A stretch of 64,000 bases of DNA from Tsuneonella mangrovi (GTDB lineage Bacteria > Pseudomonadota > Alphaproteobacteria > Sphingomonadales > Sphingomonadaceae): positions 2,584,501 through 2,648,500 of the forward strand of contig NZ_CP022889.1 in NCBI RefSeq assembly GCF_002269345.1, written 5' to 3'. A program made the position numbers and the translations under genes. Below are positions 42,747-51,831 of this stretch, piece by piece. The notes beneath the pieces are model-generated. The model did no database searches. It was not told the origin of the DNA and saw only the letters and a program-made list of their open reading frames with translations. Positions within the stretch are counted from its first letter, which is position 1; every line of letters begins with the position of its first letter.

Positions 42747-43211
42747 ATGGCCAACCTGGACGATATCGACCGCAAATTGCTCTCCGAACTGCAGAGCGAA
42801 GGGCGGGTGACCAATGTCGAGCTCGCTACCCGCGTCGGCCTGACTGCTCCGCCATGCCTGCGCCGAGTGCGCGCGCTGGAGGAAGACGGGGTCATCCGCG
42901 GGTATCACGCCGATCTCGACGCGTCGAAGCTGGGTTTTGCGATCACGGTGTTCGCGATGGTCAGCCTCAAGAGCCAGGCAGAAAATTCACTGCGCGAATT
43001 CGAGGCCGCGATGCGCGACTTGCCCGAAGTGCGTGAAGTGCACATGCTCAACGGCGAAATCGACTTCATCCTCAAGGTCGTCAGCCGCGACCTGCAGAGC
43101 TTCCAGGAATTCCTCACCAGCAAGCTGACGCCCGCGCCCAACGTGGAAAGCGTCAAAACTTCGCTGACGATCCGCACGGCGAAGCACGAACCGGGCGTGC
43201 CGCTGGAATAG
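42747..43211 (+). CDS. Lrp/AsnC-family transcription regulator
   Basis: Regulator of 154 aa. An N-terminal helix-turn-helix (DIDRKLLSELQSEGRVTNVE … RVGLTAPPCLRRVRALEEDG) is followed by the RAM ligand domain (YHADLDASKLGFAITVF … VEHM-like VREVHMLNGEIDF). ATG 42747, preceded by GGGGG, is chosen over the upstream frame start at 42609. The 250-bp gap upstream holds only its promoter region, in which no operator is recognised. The effector is probably an amino acid, identity unknown. Confidence 0.92.
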   Translation: MANLDDIDRKLLSELQSEGRVTNVELATRVGLTAPPCLRRVRALEEDGVIRGYHADLDASKLGFAITVFAMVSLKSQAENSLREFEAAMRDLPEVREVHMLNGEIDFILKVVSRDLQSFQEFLTSKLTPAPNVESVKTSLTIRTAKHEPGVPLE

Positions 43212-43250
43212 GTAATCGCGCGGGAATCCGCGGCCGAAGCGATCCCCAAA

Positions 43251-43487
43251 TCAGCCGAATAGCCGCTTCAGCATTCCGCGATCTCCGCGATCGGGTCGGC
43301 TCTCGCCGGACAATCCGAGCAGGAAATCGCCGAGCACTGCTGCCTGCTTCTTGGTCATCAGGACGCGGGTGACGTCGGGCGAGTGGTTCTTCGCGTCTTC
43401 GGGTGTCCGCACGCTTTCGACGCACAGCAGCACCCTGTTGCCGAGGTCCTGGTGCGTCCAGCCGACCAGCGCTCCGTGGTTTTCCAT
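43251..43487 (-). CDS. Small conserved-looking hypothetical protein
   Basis: Protein of 78 aa starting MENHGALVGWTHQDLGNRVL, with one cysteine (LLCVESV) and the phrase RVLMTKKQAAVLGDFLLGL that suggests a small alpha/beta fold. ATG 43487 is preferred because GAGGGGG lies upstream; ATG 43496 has no space for a ribosome site. It resembles short uncharacterised sphingomonad proteins, but no function is known to me. Confidence 0.55.
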   Translation of the reverse strand: MENHGALVGWTHQDLGNRVLLCVESVRTPEDAKNHSPDVTRVLMTKKQAAVLGDFLLGLSGESRPDRGDRGMLKRLFG

Positions 43488-43570
43488 GATTCGCATCCCC
43501 CTCAAGCGGGGAATTGTGCGCCGAGTATGACAAGAGTGCAATTGGAGCGTCAGGGGTACCCCTTAACCGA

Positions 43571-44917
43571 TCAACCCCGCTCCTTGAGCCACTCTTCGAG
43601 CCACTTGATCGAATAGTCGCCGCTCAACACATCAGGCTGCCGGAGCAGTTCCTGGTGCAAAGGAATCGAGGTCTTCACCCCTTGTACCACCATCTCCTCC
43701 AGCGCGCGCTTGAGGCGCATGATGCACCCTTCGCGCGTGCGGCCGTAAACGATCAGCTTGGCGATCATCGAATCGTAATAGGGAGGTATGCGGTAGCCTG
43801 CGTAAAGCCCTGAATCGACGCGCACATGCATCCCGCCCGGGGCATGGTAGTAATCCACCAGGCCGGGGCTAGGGGCGAAGGTGAACGGGTCTTCGGCGTT
43901 GATCCGGCACTCGATCGCGTGGCCGGTGAAGCGCAGTTCGTCCTGTTCGACCGACAGCGGCTTGCCGTCGGCGACGCGGATCTGCTCGCGCACCAGGTCG
44001 ACCCCGGTGATCGCTTCGGTCACCGGGTGTTCCACCTGCAGGCGGGTGTTCATTTCGATGAAGTAGAACCCGCCGTCTTCCCACAGGAACTCGATCGTGC
44101 CTGCCCCGCGATAACCCATGTCGGCCATCGCCTTGGCGCAGATGCCCCCCATCCGCGCGCGCTCTTCGGGTGTGATGACGGGGGAGGGGGCTTCCTCGAG
44201 CACCTTCTGGTGGCGGCGCTGGAGCGAACAGTCGCGCTCGCCCAGATGAATCGCGTTGCCTTCGCCGTCGCCGAACACCTGGAATTCGATGTGGCGCGGG
44301 TTGCCAAGGTACTTTTCGATATAGACCGTGGCATCGCCGAACGCGGCCTTGGCCTCGCTGCCCGCCTGCTTCATCAGCGTTTCGAGCGTATCCTCGCTCT
44401 CGCATACCTTCATCCCTCGGCCACCGCCACCGCTGGCAGCCTTGATGATCACCGGATAGCCGATTTCGGCGGCGATTTTCTTCGCTTCCTCGACATCAGA
44501 TACAGCGCCATCGCTGCCAGGCACGAGCGGCAGGCCCAGCGCGCCAGCGGTGCGCTTGGCTTCCACCTTGTCGCCCATCGTGCGGATGTGTTCGGGCTTG
44601 GGTCCGATCCACTTGAGCCCGTGCGCCTCGACGATTTCGGCGAACTTGGCGTTTTCGGACAGGAAACCGTAGCCCGGGTGGACCGCATCGGCATCGGAGA
44701 TTTCCGCAGCTGATATGATCGCCGCGACGTTGAGATAGCTGTCGGCGGCGGGCGGCGGGCCGATGCACACCGCGTGGTCTGCCAGCCGCACGTGCATCGC
44801 ATCGGCATCGGCGGTGGAATGGACCGCGACCGTCTCGATCCCCATTTCGTGCGCCGCGCGGTGGATGCGCAGCGCAATTTCGCCGCGATTGGCAATCAGG
44901 ATACGCGAAATAGCCAT
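43571..44917 (-). CDS. accC: Biotin carboxylase subunit of acetyl-CoA carboxylase
   Basis: ATP-grasp enzyme of 448 aa that carboxylates the biotin of AccB in the first step of fatty acid synthesis. Family features are [13 protein letters not shown] at the N-terminus, [13 protein letters not shown] (ATP loop), [23 protein letters not shown] and [16 protein letters not shown]. The length is standard. It lies 16 bp after accB, the usual accB–accC unit. Confidence 0.97.
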   Translation of the reverse strand: MAISRILIANRGEIALRIHRAAHEMGIETVAVHSTADADAMHVRLADHAVCIGPPPAADSYLNVAAIISAAEISDADAVHPGYGFLSENAKFAEIVEAHGLKWIGPKPEHIRTMGDKVEAKRTAGALGLPLVPGSDGAVSDVEEAKKIAAEIGYPVIIKAASGGGGRGMKVCESEDTLETLMKQAGSEAKAAFGDATVYIEKYLGNPRHIEFQVFGDGEGNAIHLGERDCSLQRRHQKVLEEAPSPVITPEERARMGGICAKAMADMGYRGAGTIEFLWEDGGFYFIEMNTRLQVEHPVTEAITGVDLVREQIRVADGKPLSVEQDELRFTGHAIECRINAEDPFTFAPSPGLVDYYHAPGGMHVRVDSGLYAGYRIPPYYDSMIAKLIVYGRTREGCIMRLKRALEEMVVQGVKTSIPLHQELLRQPDVLSGDYSIKWLEEWLKERG

Positions 44918-44933
44918 GTGAGCGCCTGGCCCC

Positions 44934-45431
44934 TCAGCCGATGACGACGAGCGGCTGGTCGAATTCGACCGGCTGCGCGTTCTCGACCAGGATCGCCTGG
45001 ATCGTGCCGGCCTTGTCGGCGGTGATCGGATTCATCACTTTCATCGCTTCGACGATCAGCACGGTATCGCCTTGCTTAACGCTGTCACCGACCGTCACGA
45101 ACGGTGCGGCGCCCGGTTCGGCCGAGAGATAGACCGTGCCGACCATCGGCGACTTGAGCGCGCCAACCACTTCGGCCGGTGCCGCCGCAGCCGGTTCGGG
45201 CGCGGCGGGAGCGGTAGTCGCCGGGGCGGGAGCCGCTGCCGGTGCCGGCATTGCGACAGGGGCAGCCATAGCCGCCACGCCGCCGCGCGCCACACGCACC
45301 TTGCGGTCGCCGTCTTCGACTTCGATTTCGGTGAGTCCGGTCTCGGCGAGCAGCTCTGCCAGCTCGCGCACCAGCTTGGTATCGACGTTCATGCCCCGCG
45401 TACGCGAAGGCGAGCCCTTGGTTTCGGCCAT
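44934..45431 (-). CDS. accB: Biotin carboxyl carrier protein
   Basis: Carrier subunit of acetyl-CoA carboxylase, 165 aa. The biotinylated Lys131 lies in [10 protein letters not shown]. An Ala/Pro-rich linker (about 52–88) joins the N-terminal region to the biotinyl domain. ATG 45431 has AGAGGC upstream; an inner ATG at 45392 ([11 protein letters not shown]), where similarity to other AccB proteins begins, is possible. It is cotranscribed with accC. Confidence 0.96.
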   Translation of the reverse strand: MAETKGSPSRTRGMNVDTKLVRELAELLAETGLTEIEVEDGDRKVRVARGGVAAMAAPVAMPAPAAAPAPATTAPAAPEPAAAAPAEVVGALKSPMVGTVYLSAEPGAAPFVTVGDSVKQGDTVLIVEAMKVMNPITADKAGTIQAILVENAQPVEFDQPLVVIG

Positions 45432-45527
45432 TGTGTGCCTCTTGTTGCGTCCGCCGCCCGCCTATTCGCAAGCGCGCGGGCTGGCAAGGGGTGGCCGTCG
45501 ATTGCGGCCAGAGTGGGGCAGGCCCCT

Positions 45528-45962
45528 CTAGAGCGCGGCTGCCTTCTCGAGAGCGACGATATAGCTCCGCGCGCCGAGACCCTTCACCTCATCGACTGCC
45601 GCCATTCCGACATAGGAAATATGCCGGAATTTCTCGCGCGTCGCCGGATCCGACAGGTGGACCTCGATCACCGGGGTCTTGATCGATCGGATCGCATCGA
45701 GCAGTGCGATCGAGGTGTGGGTATAGGCCCCGGCGTTGAGCAGCACTGCCTTCGCGCCTTCTGCCTGCGCTTCATGCAGCCAGTCGACCAGGTGCCCTTC
45801 GTGGTTGGACTGGCGCACGTCGACCTCCAGCCCCAGCTCGCGCGCCCGGTCCTCGAGCATCCCGGCGATATCGTCGAACGTATCGGAACCATAGATTTCC
45901 GGCTCGCGCAGCCCGAGCAGGTTGAGGTTGGGCCCGTTGAGGACATAGACAGTGTCGGTCAT
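45528..45962 (-). CDS. aroQ: Type II 3-dehydroquinate dehydratase
   Basis: Shikimate-pathway enzyme of 144 aa, a dodecameric type II dehydratase. LNGPNLNLLGLREPEIYG contains the catalytic Arg and Tyr region, followed by NAGAYTHTSIALLDA and EVHLSDPATREKFR. It lies 96 bp upstream of accB on the same strand, a common aroQ–accB–accC arrangement. Confidence 0.96.
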   Translation of the reverse strand: MTDTVYVLNGPNLNLLGLREPEIYGSDTFDDIAGMLEDRARELGLEVDVRQSNHEGHLVDWLHEAQAEGAKAVLLNAGAYTHTSIALLDAIRSIKTPVIEVHLSDPATREKFRHISYVGMAAVDEVKGLGARSYIVALEKAAAL

Positions 45963-46057
45963 ACGGCGGGATTAGCGGGAAGGGCGGGATGGGGGAAGTG
46001 GCTGGGCAGCTGACGGTCAGCTTACGGCCCGATTGCGGACTTTGTGCTGCTAACGTC

Positions 46058-46082
46058 CGTCATCCCAGCGAAAGCTGGGATC
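46058..46082. repeat. Palindromic repeat, left copy
   Basis: A 25-nt unit with an internal hairpin (ATCCCAGC-GAAA-GCTGGGAT). Its exact reverse complement occurs at 46404–46428, so the two units flank the GIY-YIG gene as inverted repeats. Confidence 0.85.
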
Positions 46083-46110
46083 ACTATCGTCCCCGTGCTA
46101 GCTGGCTGGA

Positions 46111-46395
46111 ATGGGTGGCTGGGTTTACATTATGACAAACAGACGCGGCGGGGTGCTCTATATCGGCGTGACGGCAGATTTGCCTGCCCGCGTAATGCAG
46201 CATCGGACAGGTAAGGGGTCTGCTTTCTGCCGCCGTTATGGGCTGGATCGACTGGTCTGCGCCGAATCCCACACCAACATCGTTGAGGCGATCAGCCGGG
46301 AAAAGGCCATGAAGGCGTGGAAGCGAGCATGGAAGATCGAACTCATCGAAAAAGCCAATCCGGGCTGGGGTGATCTCTTCGGGCATCTGCTCTAA
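46111..46395 (+). CDS. GIY-YIG nuclease-domain protein
   Basis: Single GIY-YIG domain of 94 aa: WVYIMTNRRGGVLYIGVTAD gives the two strands with the catalytic Tyr, then the Arg in RVMQHRTG and the metal-binding Glu in IVEAISREKAMK. Such small proteins resemble the UvrC N-terminal domain and homing endonucleases; their role in sphingomonads is unclear. The gene sits exactly between two inverted 25-nt repeats, which suggests a mobile or repeat-associated unit. Confidence 0.88.
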   Translation: MGGWVYIMTNRRGGVLYIGVTADLPARVMQHRTGKGSAFCRRYGLDRLVCAESHTNIVEAISREKAMKAWKRAWKIELIEKANPGWGDLFGHLL

Positions 46396-46403
46396 CGGAC
46401 AGC

Positions 46404-46428
46404 GATCCCAGCTTTCGCTGGGATGACG
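46404..46428. repeat. Palindromic repeat, right copy (inverted)
   Basis: Exact reverse complement of the unit at 46058–46082, starting 9 bp after the GIY-YIG stop. As RNA the hairpin could also end transcription. Confidence 0.85.
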
Positions 46429-46538
46429 GGTGGGGCTAGCGTCCGCTTTCCACCCCATTCCAGACATTCGACCAAAAATCTCTTTAGGACCAACATCAGA
46501 CCTCCCAAACCAGGTGACGGCCCCGCGATTCTCAATCC

Positions 46539-47279
46539 TTACGGATAGCGCGCCGCCATGAAGTAGAGCCCGTGCGGCGGGGCGTTGAGGCCGAGGGCTT
46601 GCCGGTTCTTGGCTGCGAGCGCTTCGGCCACGCGTTCGACTTTCCACCGGCCGAGCCCGACCAGCACGAGGCAACCGACCATCGAGCGGACCTGGTGGTG
46701 GAGGAAGCTGCGCGCGGCGGCCTCGACGATCACCTGCTCGCCTTCGCGCCGCACGGTGAGCCGGTCGAGCGTCTTGACCGGGCTTTTCGCCTGGCACTGG
46801 ACCGAACGGAAAGTCGTGAAATCGTGCTGGCCGACGAGCGCCTGTGCAGCATCGTGCATGGCGTCTGCATCGAGCGGGCGCGCCACTTGCCACGCCCGGT
46901 TCAGATCAAGCGTCAGCGGCGCGCGGCGGTTGGCGATGCGGTATTCGTACTCCCGCCCGATACACGAAAACCGCGCATGCCAGTCGTCCGGAACCACGTC
47001 GCACGCGAGCACTGCGATCGGGTCGGGCCGCAAGTGTGCGTTCAGTGCCTCCATCAGGCGGAAAGCGTCGATCTCCTTGGCGATATCGACATGGGCACGC
47101 ATCGCCCGCGCGTGGACCCCGGTGTCGGTTCGCCCTGCCGCGGCGAGCGTCGCCTCCTCGCTTGTCACCGCCTGCACCGCGCGCTCGACAGATTCCTGCA
47201 CGCTCGGCCCGTGCGGCTGGCGCTGCAGCCCCATGAACGGCGTGCCGTCGAATTCGAGGGTCAGAGCGAAACGGGTCAC
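46539..47279 (-). CDS. truA: tRNA pseudouridine(38–40) synthase TruA
   Basis: Modifies uridines in the anticodon arm of tRNA; 246 aa. The catalytic Asp is in [15 protein letters not shown]. Other family motifs are [14 protein letters not shown] and [19 protein letters not shown]. The start is GTG 47279 ([12 protein letters not shown]); the 32 upstream residues of the longer frame come from a repeat and are not part of the family. It follows fmt on the same strand with the repeat pair between them. Confidence 0.95.
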   Translation of the reverse strand: MTRFALTLEFDGTPFMGLQRQPHGPSVQESVERAVQAVTSEEATLAAAGRTDTGVHARAMRAHVDIAKEIDAFRLMEALNAHLRPDPIAVLACDVVPDDWHARFSCIGREYEYRIANRRAPLTLDLNRAWQVARPLDADAMHDAAQALVGQHDFTTFRSVQCQAKSPVKTLDRLTVRREGEQVIVEAAARSFLHHQVRSMVGCLVLVGLGRWKVERVAEALAAKNRQALGLNAPPHGLYFMAARYP

Positions 47280-47292
47280 GCCACGCCCCCAA

Positions 47293-47358
47293 CCGTTCGT
47301 GTCGAGCGTAGTCGAGACACCTCGCTCGACGGTTCTCGACTGCGCTCGAACCGAACGG
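47293..47358. repeat. Imperfect inverted repeat between fmt and truA
   Basis: CCGTTCGTGTCGAGCGTAGT (from 47293) and the reverse-complement-like GTTCTCGACTGCGCTCGAAC (from 47332), continuing to CCGAACGG, form a long hairpin. The TCGAGCGxAGTCGAGA core has the look of a dispersed sphingomonad palindrome. Confidence 0.65.
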
Positions 47359-47361
47359 GGA

Positions 47362-48267
47362 TCATCCGACGACAACTCCGGCAGGGACCGGCTTGCCGCG
47401 CAGGAAAGCCTCGGTATCCATCGCCGGCTTGCCCGCGCGCTGGATGCGGACCGGGCGCAGCGCGGCGTTGCCGCACGCGATCGTGATTTGGTCGTCGAGC
47501 GTGGTGCCGCGCTTGCCCTCGCGCGCGATGACCTGCGCCTTCAGCACCTTGATCCGCTCGCCATCCAATTCGAACCACGCACCGGGGAACGGGGCGAAGG
47601 CGCGCACCTGACGCTCGATCGCTTCGGCGCTGGCGGTCCAGTCGATCTTCGCTTCGGCTTTGTCGATCTTGGGCGCGTAGCTCGCTTCGGCGTCATCCTG
47701 CGGAACCGCATGGAGCATGGCTAGGTCTTCGAGCGTGCCGACCATCAGCTGCGCGCCGATCTCGGCCAGTTCTTCGGTCAGTTCGCCGGCGGTCTTGTCT
47801 TCCACCGGGGTGCGGGCGGTGGCGAGCATCGGCCCGGTATCGAGCCCGGCCTCCATCTGCATGATCGTCACCCCGGTCACCGTGTCACCTGCAAGGATCG
47901 AACGCTGGATCGGTGCCGCGCCGCGCCAGTGCGGCAACAGGCTGGCGTGGACATTGAGGCAGCCGTGCCTGGGTGCATCGAGCACCGCTTGCGGCAGGAT
48001 CAGGCCGTAAGCGGCCACTACTGCCACGTCTGCCTCGTGCGACGCGAATTCCGCCTGCGCTTCGGCAGACTTGAGCGAGGCGGGCGAGAACACCGGGATA
48101 TGGCGGATCTCCGCCGCGCGCTGGACGGGGCTGGGTTGCAGCTTCTTGCCGCGCCCGGCGCGCCGCGGCGGCTGGGTATAGACGGCCACCAGCGTATGCC
48201 CCGCCTCGTGCAGCGCGGCGAGCGTCGGCACCGCGAAGTCCGGCGTTCCCATGAAGACTATTCGCAT
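47362..48267 (-). CDS. fmt: Methionyl-tRNA formyltransferase
   Basis: Formylates initiator Met-tRNA; 301 aa. [20 protein letters not shown] is the family start, and [20 protein letters not shown] contains the catalytic Asn/His and the SLLP loop, followed by [15 protein letters not shown]. The def gene is nearby at 49003 but on the other strand, with recR between. Confidence 0.96.
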   Translation of the reverse strand: MRIVFMGTPDFAVPTLAALHEAGHTLVAVYTQPPRRAGRGKKLQPSPVQRAAEIRHIPVFSPASLKSAEAQAEFASHEADVAVVAAYGLILPQAVLDAPRHGCLNVHASLLPHWRGAAPIQRSILAGDTVTGVTIMQMEAGLDTGPMLATARTPVEDKTAGELTEELAEIGAQLMVGTLEDLAMLHAVPQDDAEASYAPKIDKAEAKIDWTASAEAIERQVRAFAPFPGAWFELDGERIKVLKAQVIAREGKRGTTLDDQITIACGNAALRPVRIQRAGKPAMDTEAFLRGKPVPAGVVVG

Positions 48268-48330
48268 TTTGGGCGCATAAGCCGTGCGGCTACCTTTCGT
48301 TCAAGCGGGGCAGGCCCTATCTCCGCGCTT

Positions 48331-48927
48331 ATGGCATCGCAAGAGATCGAGACGCTGGCATCCGCATTGGCGCGCCTGCCCGGCCTCGGCCCGCGTTCGG
48401 CACGGCGGGCGGTGCTGTGGCTGGTCAAACGGCGCGAGACCGCGCTGCGCCAGATCGTCAGCGCCTTGCTGGAGGTGCAGGACAAGCTCGTCGAATGCGG
48501 AACCTGCGGCAATGTCGATACGCAGGACCCGTGTGGCGTATGCGCCGATCCGCGCCGCGACCAGCGCAGCCTGTGCGTGGTGGAGGACGTGGCCGACCTT
48601 TGGGCGCTCGACCGTGCGAAGCTGTTCACCGGGCGCTACCACGTGCTCGGCGGCAAGCTCTCCGCGCTCGACGGGGTGCGGCCCGAGGATCTCAACATCG
48701 CCTCGCTGCTCGCGCGGGTCGAGGGGGGCGGGATCGACGAGGTGGTGCTGGCGATGAACGCCACGCTGGAAGGGCAGACCACCGCGCACTACATCGCCGA
48801 GCGGCTGGAGGCCTTCCCGGTGCGCATCACCCAGCTGGCGCACGGGCTGCCGGTGGGCGGCGAGCTCGACTACCTCGACGAAGGCACTTTGGCCCAGGCG
48901 CTCAGGGCGCGTCGGCCGGTGGGGTGA
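48331..48927 (+). CDS. recR: Recombination protein RecR
   Basis: Part of the RecFOR pathway that loads RecA at gaps; 198 aa. It has a helix-hairpin-helix ([20 protein letters not shown]), a zinc finger [16 protein letters not shown], and a TOPRIM domain ([15 protein letters not shown]). ATG 48331 gives the family N-terminus; the long upstream extension of the frame lies over fmt and is not coding. Confidence 0.96.
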   Translation: MASQEIETLASALARLPGLGPRSARRAVLWLVKRRETALRQIVSALLEVQDKLVECGTCGNVDTQDPCGVCADPRRDQRSLCVVEDVADLWALDRAKLFTGRYHVLGGKLSALDGVRPEDLNIASLLARVEGGGIDEVVLAMNATLEGQTTAHYIAERLEAFPVRITQLAHGLPVGGELDYLDEGTLAQALRARRPVG

Positions 48928-49002
48928 GCCGATCACGCGTATCCGAATGGGCATAGCGCCAATCGCGTTGAACATTCTCCCTGCTGCGACTATCTGACAA
49001 GC

Positions 49003-49569
49003 ATGGCTATCCGCGAAATCCTCGAAGTGCCGGACCCCCGGCTCAAGACTGTATCGACCCCCGTCACCGCGTTCGACGACGAGTTGCGCGAGCTCGTGTC
49101 CGACATGTTCGAGACGATGTACGATGCGCCCGGCATCGGCCTTGCCGCGATCCAGGTCGGCGTACCCAAGCGGGTGCTGGTGATCGACCTCCAGCCCGAA
49201 GACCCCGATGCCGAACCCGAAGTGTGCAACCACGGCGGGCACCAGCACACCCACCAGCCGACCAAGCGCGAGCCGCGGGTGTTCGTGAATCCCGAAATCC
49301 TCGATCCGGCGGAAGAGCTGGCGACCTACCAGGAAGGCTGCCTCTCGGTCCCCGAGATCTATGCCGACGTCGATCGCCCGGCGACTTGCCGCGTGCGCTA
49401 TCAGGACCTCGAAGGGGAAACCCACGAAGAGGACATGGAAGGCCTGATGGCCACCTGCATCCAGCACGAGATGGACCACCTCGAGGGCATCCTGTTCATC
49501 GACCACTTGAGCCGCCTCAAACGCAACATGGCGCTCAAGAAGCTCAAGAAACTGCGTGAAGCGGCGTAA
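49003..49569 (+). CDS. def: Peptide deformylase with His-rich insertion
   Basis: Metalloenzyme of 188 aa that removes the formyl group from new proteins. The three motifs are [10 protein letters not shown] (45–54), EGCLSVPE and HEMDHLEG, with the metal ligands Cys and two His. An insertion (about 67–90) with C75[10 protein letters not shown] is rich in possible metal ligands and absent from E. coli Def. Formylation partner fmt is 0.7 kb away. Confidence 0.96.
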   Translation: MAIREILEVPDPRLKTVSTPVTAFDDELRELVSDMFETMYDAPGIGLAAIQVGVPKRVLVIDLQPEDPDAEPEVCNHGGHQHTHQPTKREPRVFVNPEILDPAEELATYQEGCLSVPEIYADVDRPATCRVRYQDLEGETHEEDMEGLMATCIQHEMDHLEGILFIDHLSRLKRNMALKKLKKLREAA

Positions 49570-49638
49570 TTTTTGCTGACGGTTGAAATCGCGCCTGCGA
49601 GGCTGGCGTTCCCTCTCCGTTCCGCCTAGGGTGGCCAA

Positions 49639-50973
49639 ATGGACACTACGGCAATTTTCCTGATCTTCCTCGTTCTGATTGCCGGACTGGCACTCGGCTG
49701 GTTCGTTGGCTCGCGGCCCGCTGCTGCCCTCAAGGCTTCGCTCACCGAGCGCGAGGGCGAGTTCAAGGCTGCGATCAAGGATCTGGGCGATGCGCAGATC
49801 GAGCTCGCGACACTCAAGGCCAACGCCGAGAATTTCGACAAGCAGATCGCGGCGATGAAGGAAGCGCGCGAGGAGATGCTGGCGCAGTTCAAGCTCGCGG
49901 GCGACGAAGTGCTGACCAAAGCGCAGGAGCGGCTCGCGCGCGAAGCGAACGAGCGGCTGGGCCACGCCGAGAAGACCAACAAGGAAGCGATCAAGGCGCT
50001 GCTCGAGCCGGTCGGTGCGCGGCTCAAGGCGTACGAGGAGCAGGTCGGCGCGCTGGAAGCGAAACGCGTCGATGCGTTCGGCCAGCTCTCCGGCGTGATC
50101 GAACAGATGCGGCAGGGGCAGGAAGCCGTGCGGCGCGAGGCGCAGCGGCTGGGCAATTCGCTCACCAACGCACCCAAGGCGCGCGGACGGTGGGGCGAGC
50201 GGGCGCTGCAGAACCTGCTCGAGCAATGCGGTCTCGCCGAACATACCGACTTCATGATGGAGCACTCGATCGAAACCGAGGACGGCCGTTTGCGCCCCGA
50301 TGCGATCGTGCGCATTCCCGGCGGCAAGATGCTGGTGATCGATTCCAAGGTTTCGCTCAATGCCTACCAGGAAGCCTTCGAAGCCGACAACGAAGAGACG
50401 CGGGCGCGGGCGATGAGCGATCACGTGCGTTCGATGCGCAACCATGTGCAGACGCTGGGTGCCAAGAGCTACCAAAGCCAGTTCGAGGAAGCGCCGGACT
50501 ACGTAGTGATGTTTGTTCCGGGCGAACATTTCGTCGCTGCCGCGCTCGAACACGATCCCGAGTTGTGGAACTTTGCCTTTGACAAGAGGGTGTTGCTGGC
50601 GACTCCTACCAACCTGGTAGCGATCGCGCGCACCGTCGCGCAGGTCTGGCGGCAGGATGGGTTGGCGCGCGAAGCGCAGGAGATCGGCAAGATGGGAGCT
50701 GAGCTTTACGACCGGCTGCGGGTGGCTGCGGATCACCTGAAGCGCGTTGGAGGAGGGCTGGAAACCGCGGTCAACAATTACAACAAGTTCGTCGGCAGCT
50801 TCGAGCGCAACGTGCTGTCATCGGGCAAGCGGTTGGCGGAAAAGGGTATCGAGATCGGCAAGGCAGAGATCGACGAAGTGCCGCTCGTCGAAGCCGCGCC
50901 GCGCTATACCGCAAGCGACGATGCCGTAGCGGAACCGGACGGCGAAGAATTGGTTGAATCGCGGGGCGATTGA
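49639..50973 (+). CDS. rmuC: RmuC-family protein
   Basis: Protein of 444 aa with an N-terminal membrane anchor (TAIFLIFLVLIAGLALGWFV), a long coiled coil (about 40–170) and the RmuC nuclease-like domain (RGRWGERALQNLLEQCGL … MLVIDSKVSLNAY … YVVMFVPGEHFVAAA). Loss of RmuC in E. coli raises inversion between repeats, and a restriction-like fold is predicted. It lies 70 bp after def on the same strand. Confidence 0.93.
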   Translation: MDTTAIFLIFLVLIAGLALGWFVGSRPAAALKASLTEREGEFKAAIKDLGDAQIELATLKANAENFDKQIAAMKEAREEMLAQFKLAGDEVLTKAQERLAREANERLGHAEKTNKEAIKALLEPVGARLKAYEEQVGALEAKRVDAFGQLSGVIEQMRQGQEAVRREAQRLGNSLTNAPKARGRWGERALQNLLEQCGLAEHTDFMMEHSIETEDGRLRPDAIVRIPGGKMLVIDSKVSLNAYQEAFEADNEETRARAMSDHVRSMRNHVQTLGAKSYQSQFEEAPDYVVMFVPGEHFVAAALEHDPELWNFAFDKRVLLATPTNLVAIARTVAQVWRQDGLAREAQEIGKMGAELYDRLRVAADHLKRVGGGLETAVNNYNKFVGSFERNVLSSGKRLAEKGIEIGKAEIDEVPLVEAAPRYTASDDAVAEPDGEELVESRGD

Positions 50974-50989
50974 ACGCTAGGGACCGCGC

Positions 50990-51745
50990 ATGAGGATTGC
51001 ACTCGACAAGGTCGCCACCATCGTTGCCGCATCCGCCCTTGCCGCGGCGCTTGCAGGGTGCAGCCAGCAGAATGCCCCTTCGGACAAGATCAAGCAGGCC
51101 GCCGACAGCATCGTCAGCAAGGTCGACGGATCGAGCCCGACCCCGGCGCCCAAGCTGGCCGAAGGCGCCTATGCTCCGCGCGACGAGTGCCAGAACACGC
51201 CCGGTGCAGAGGCCTTCCTGACCCAGCTGCGCGCAGCGGTGAAGGCGCGCAACACCGATATGCTGGCCGCGCTGGCAGCGTCCGACGTGCAGCTCAACTT
51301 CGGCGGCGGCAGCGGGACAGGCCAACTGCGCGCCGAGCTTTCCAAGCACGACTGGAGCCTGTGGGACGAGTTCGACAAGCTGATGGCGCTCGGCTGCGGG
51401 GTCAACGCGCAGGGCGGTATCACGTTGCCGTGGTTCGAAACGCAGGACCTGTCATCGGTTGATGCGACCACCGCGATGATGGTGGTGGGCGAAAAGGTGC
51501 CGATCCATTCCGACGCGGAGGCGAAGTCCAAGGATACCGAGGATATTTCGTGGGATATCGTCACGCTCGACGGTAGCCTGCAGCCCGAGGACAAGTACCA
51601 GAAGATCACCACCAGCGACGGCACCACTGGGTTCATCGCTACCGACAAGCTGCGCAGCCTCAACGACTACCGGCTGGTCGCTTCGAGCCGCAACGGCAAG
51701 TGGAGCTTCACCAGCCTGAGCGCGGGCAACGATCCGAATTCGTGA
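50990..51745 (+). CDS. Lipoprotein with C-terminal SH3-like region
   Basis: Secreted lipoprotein of 251 aa: lipobox LAGC after a normal signal (ATIVAASALAAALAGC). The middle contains ECQNTPGAEAFLTQLRAAV and a KHDWSLWDEFDKLM helix. The end (YQKITTSDGTTGFIATDKLR … KWSFTSLSAGN) resembles a bacterial SH3 domain. Function unknown; it follows rmuC by 16 bp and may be cotranscribed. Confidence 0.75.
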   Translation: MRIALDKVATIVAASALAAALAGCSQQNAPSDKIKQAADSIVSKVDGSSPTPAPKLAEGAYAPRDECQNTPGAEAFLTQLRAAVKARNTDMLAALAASDVQLNFGGGSGTGQLRAELSKHDWSLWDEFDKLMALGCGVNAQGGITLPWFETQDLSSVDATTAMMVVGEKVPIHSDAEAKSKDTEDISWDIVTLDGSLQPEDKYQKITTSDGTTGFIATDKLRSLNDYRLVASSRNGKWSFTSLSAGNDPNS

Positions 51746-51831
51746 CGGCGCTTGCCCGATTTGGGGTGTTCGGTTCTGGTAGATTTACCTCCGCAAAGGG
51801 AGGGCGGACGCTCGACTAAGATCGGCCTCAG

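Noticed and set aside
48301-50736. 811-aa minus-strand frame over recR, def and rmuC
   Set aside because: Three well-supported plus-strand genes occupy the same DNA; the frame lacks any family feature.
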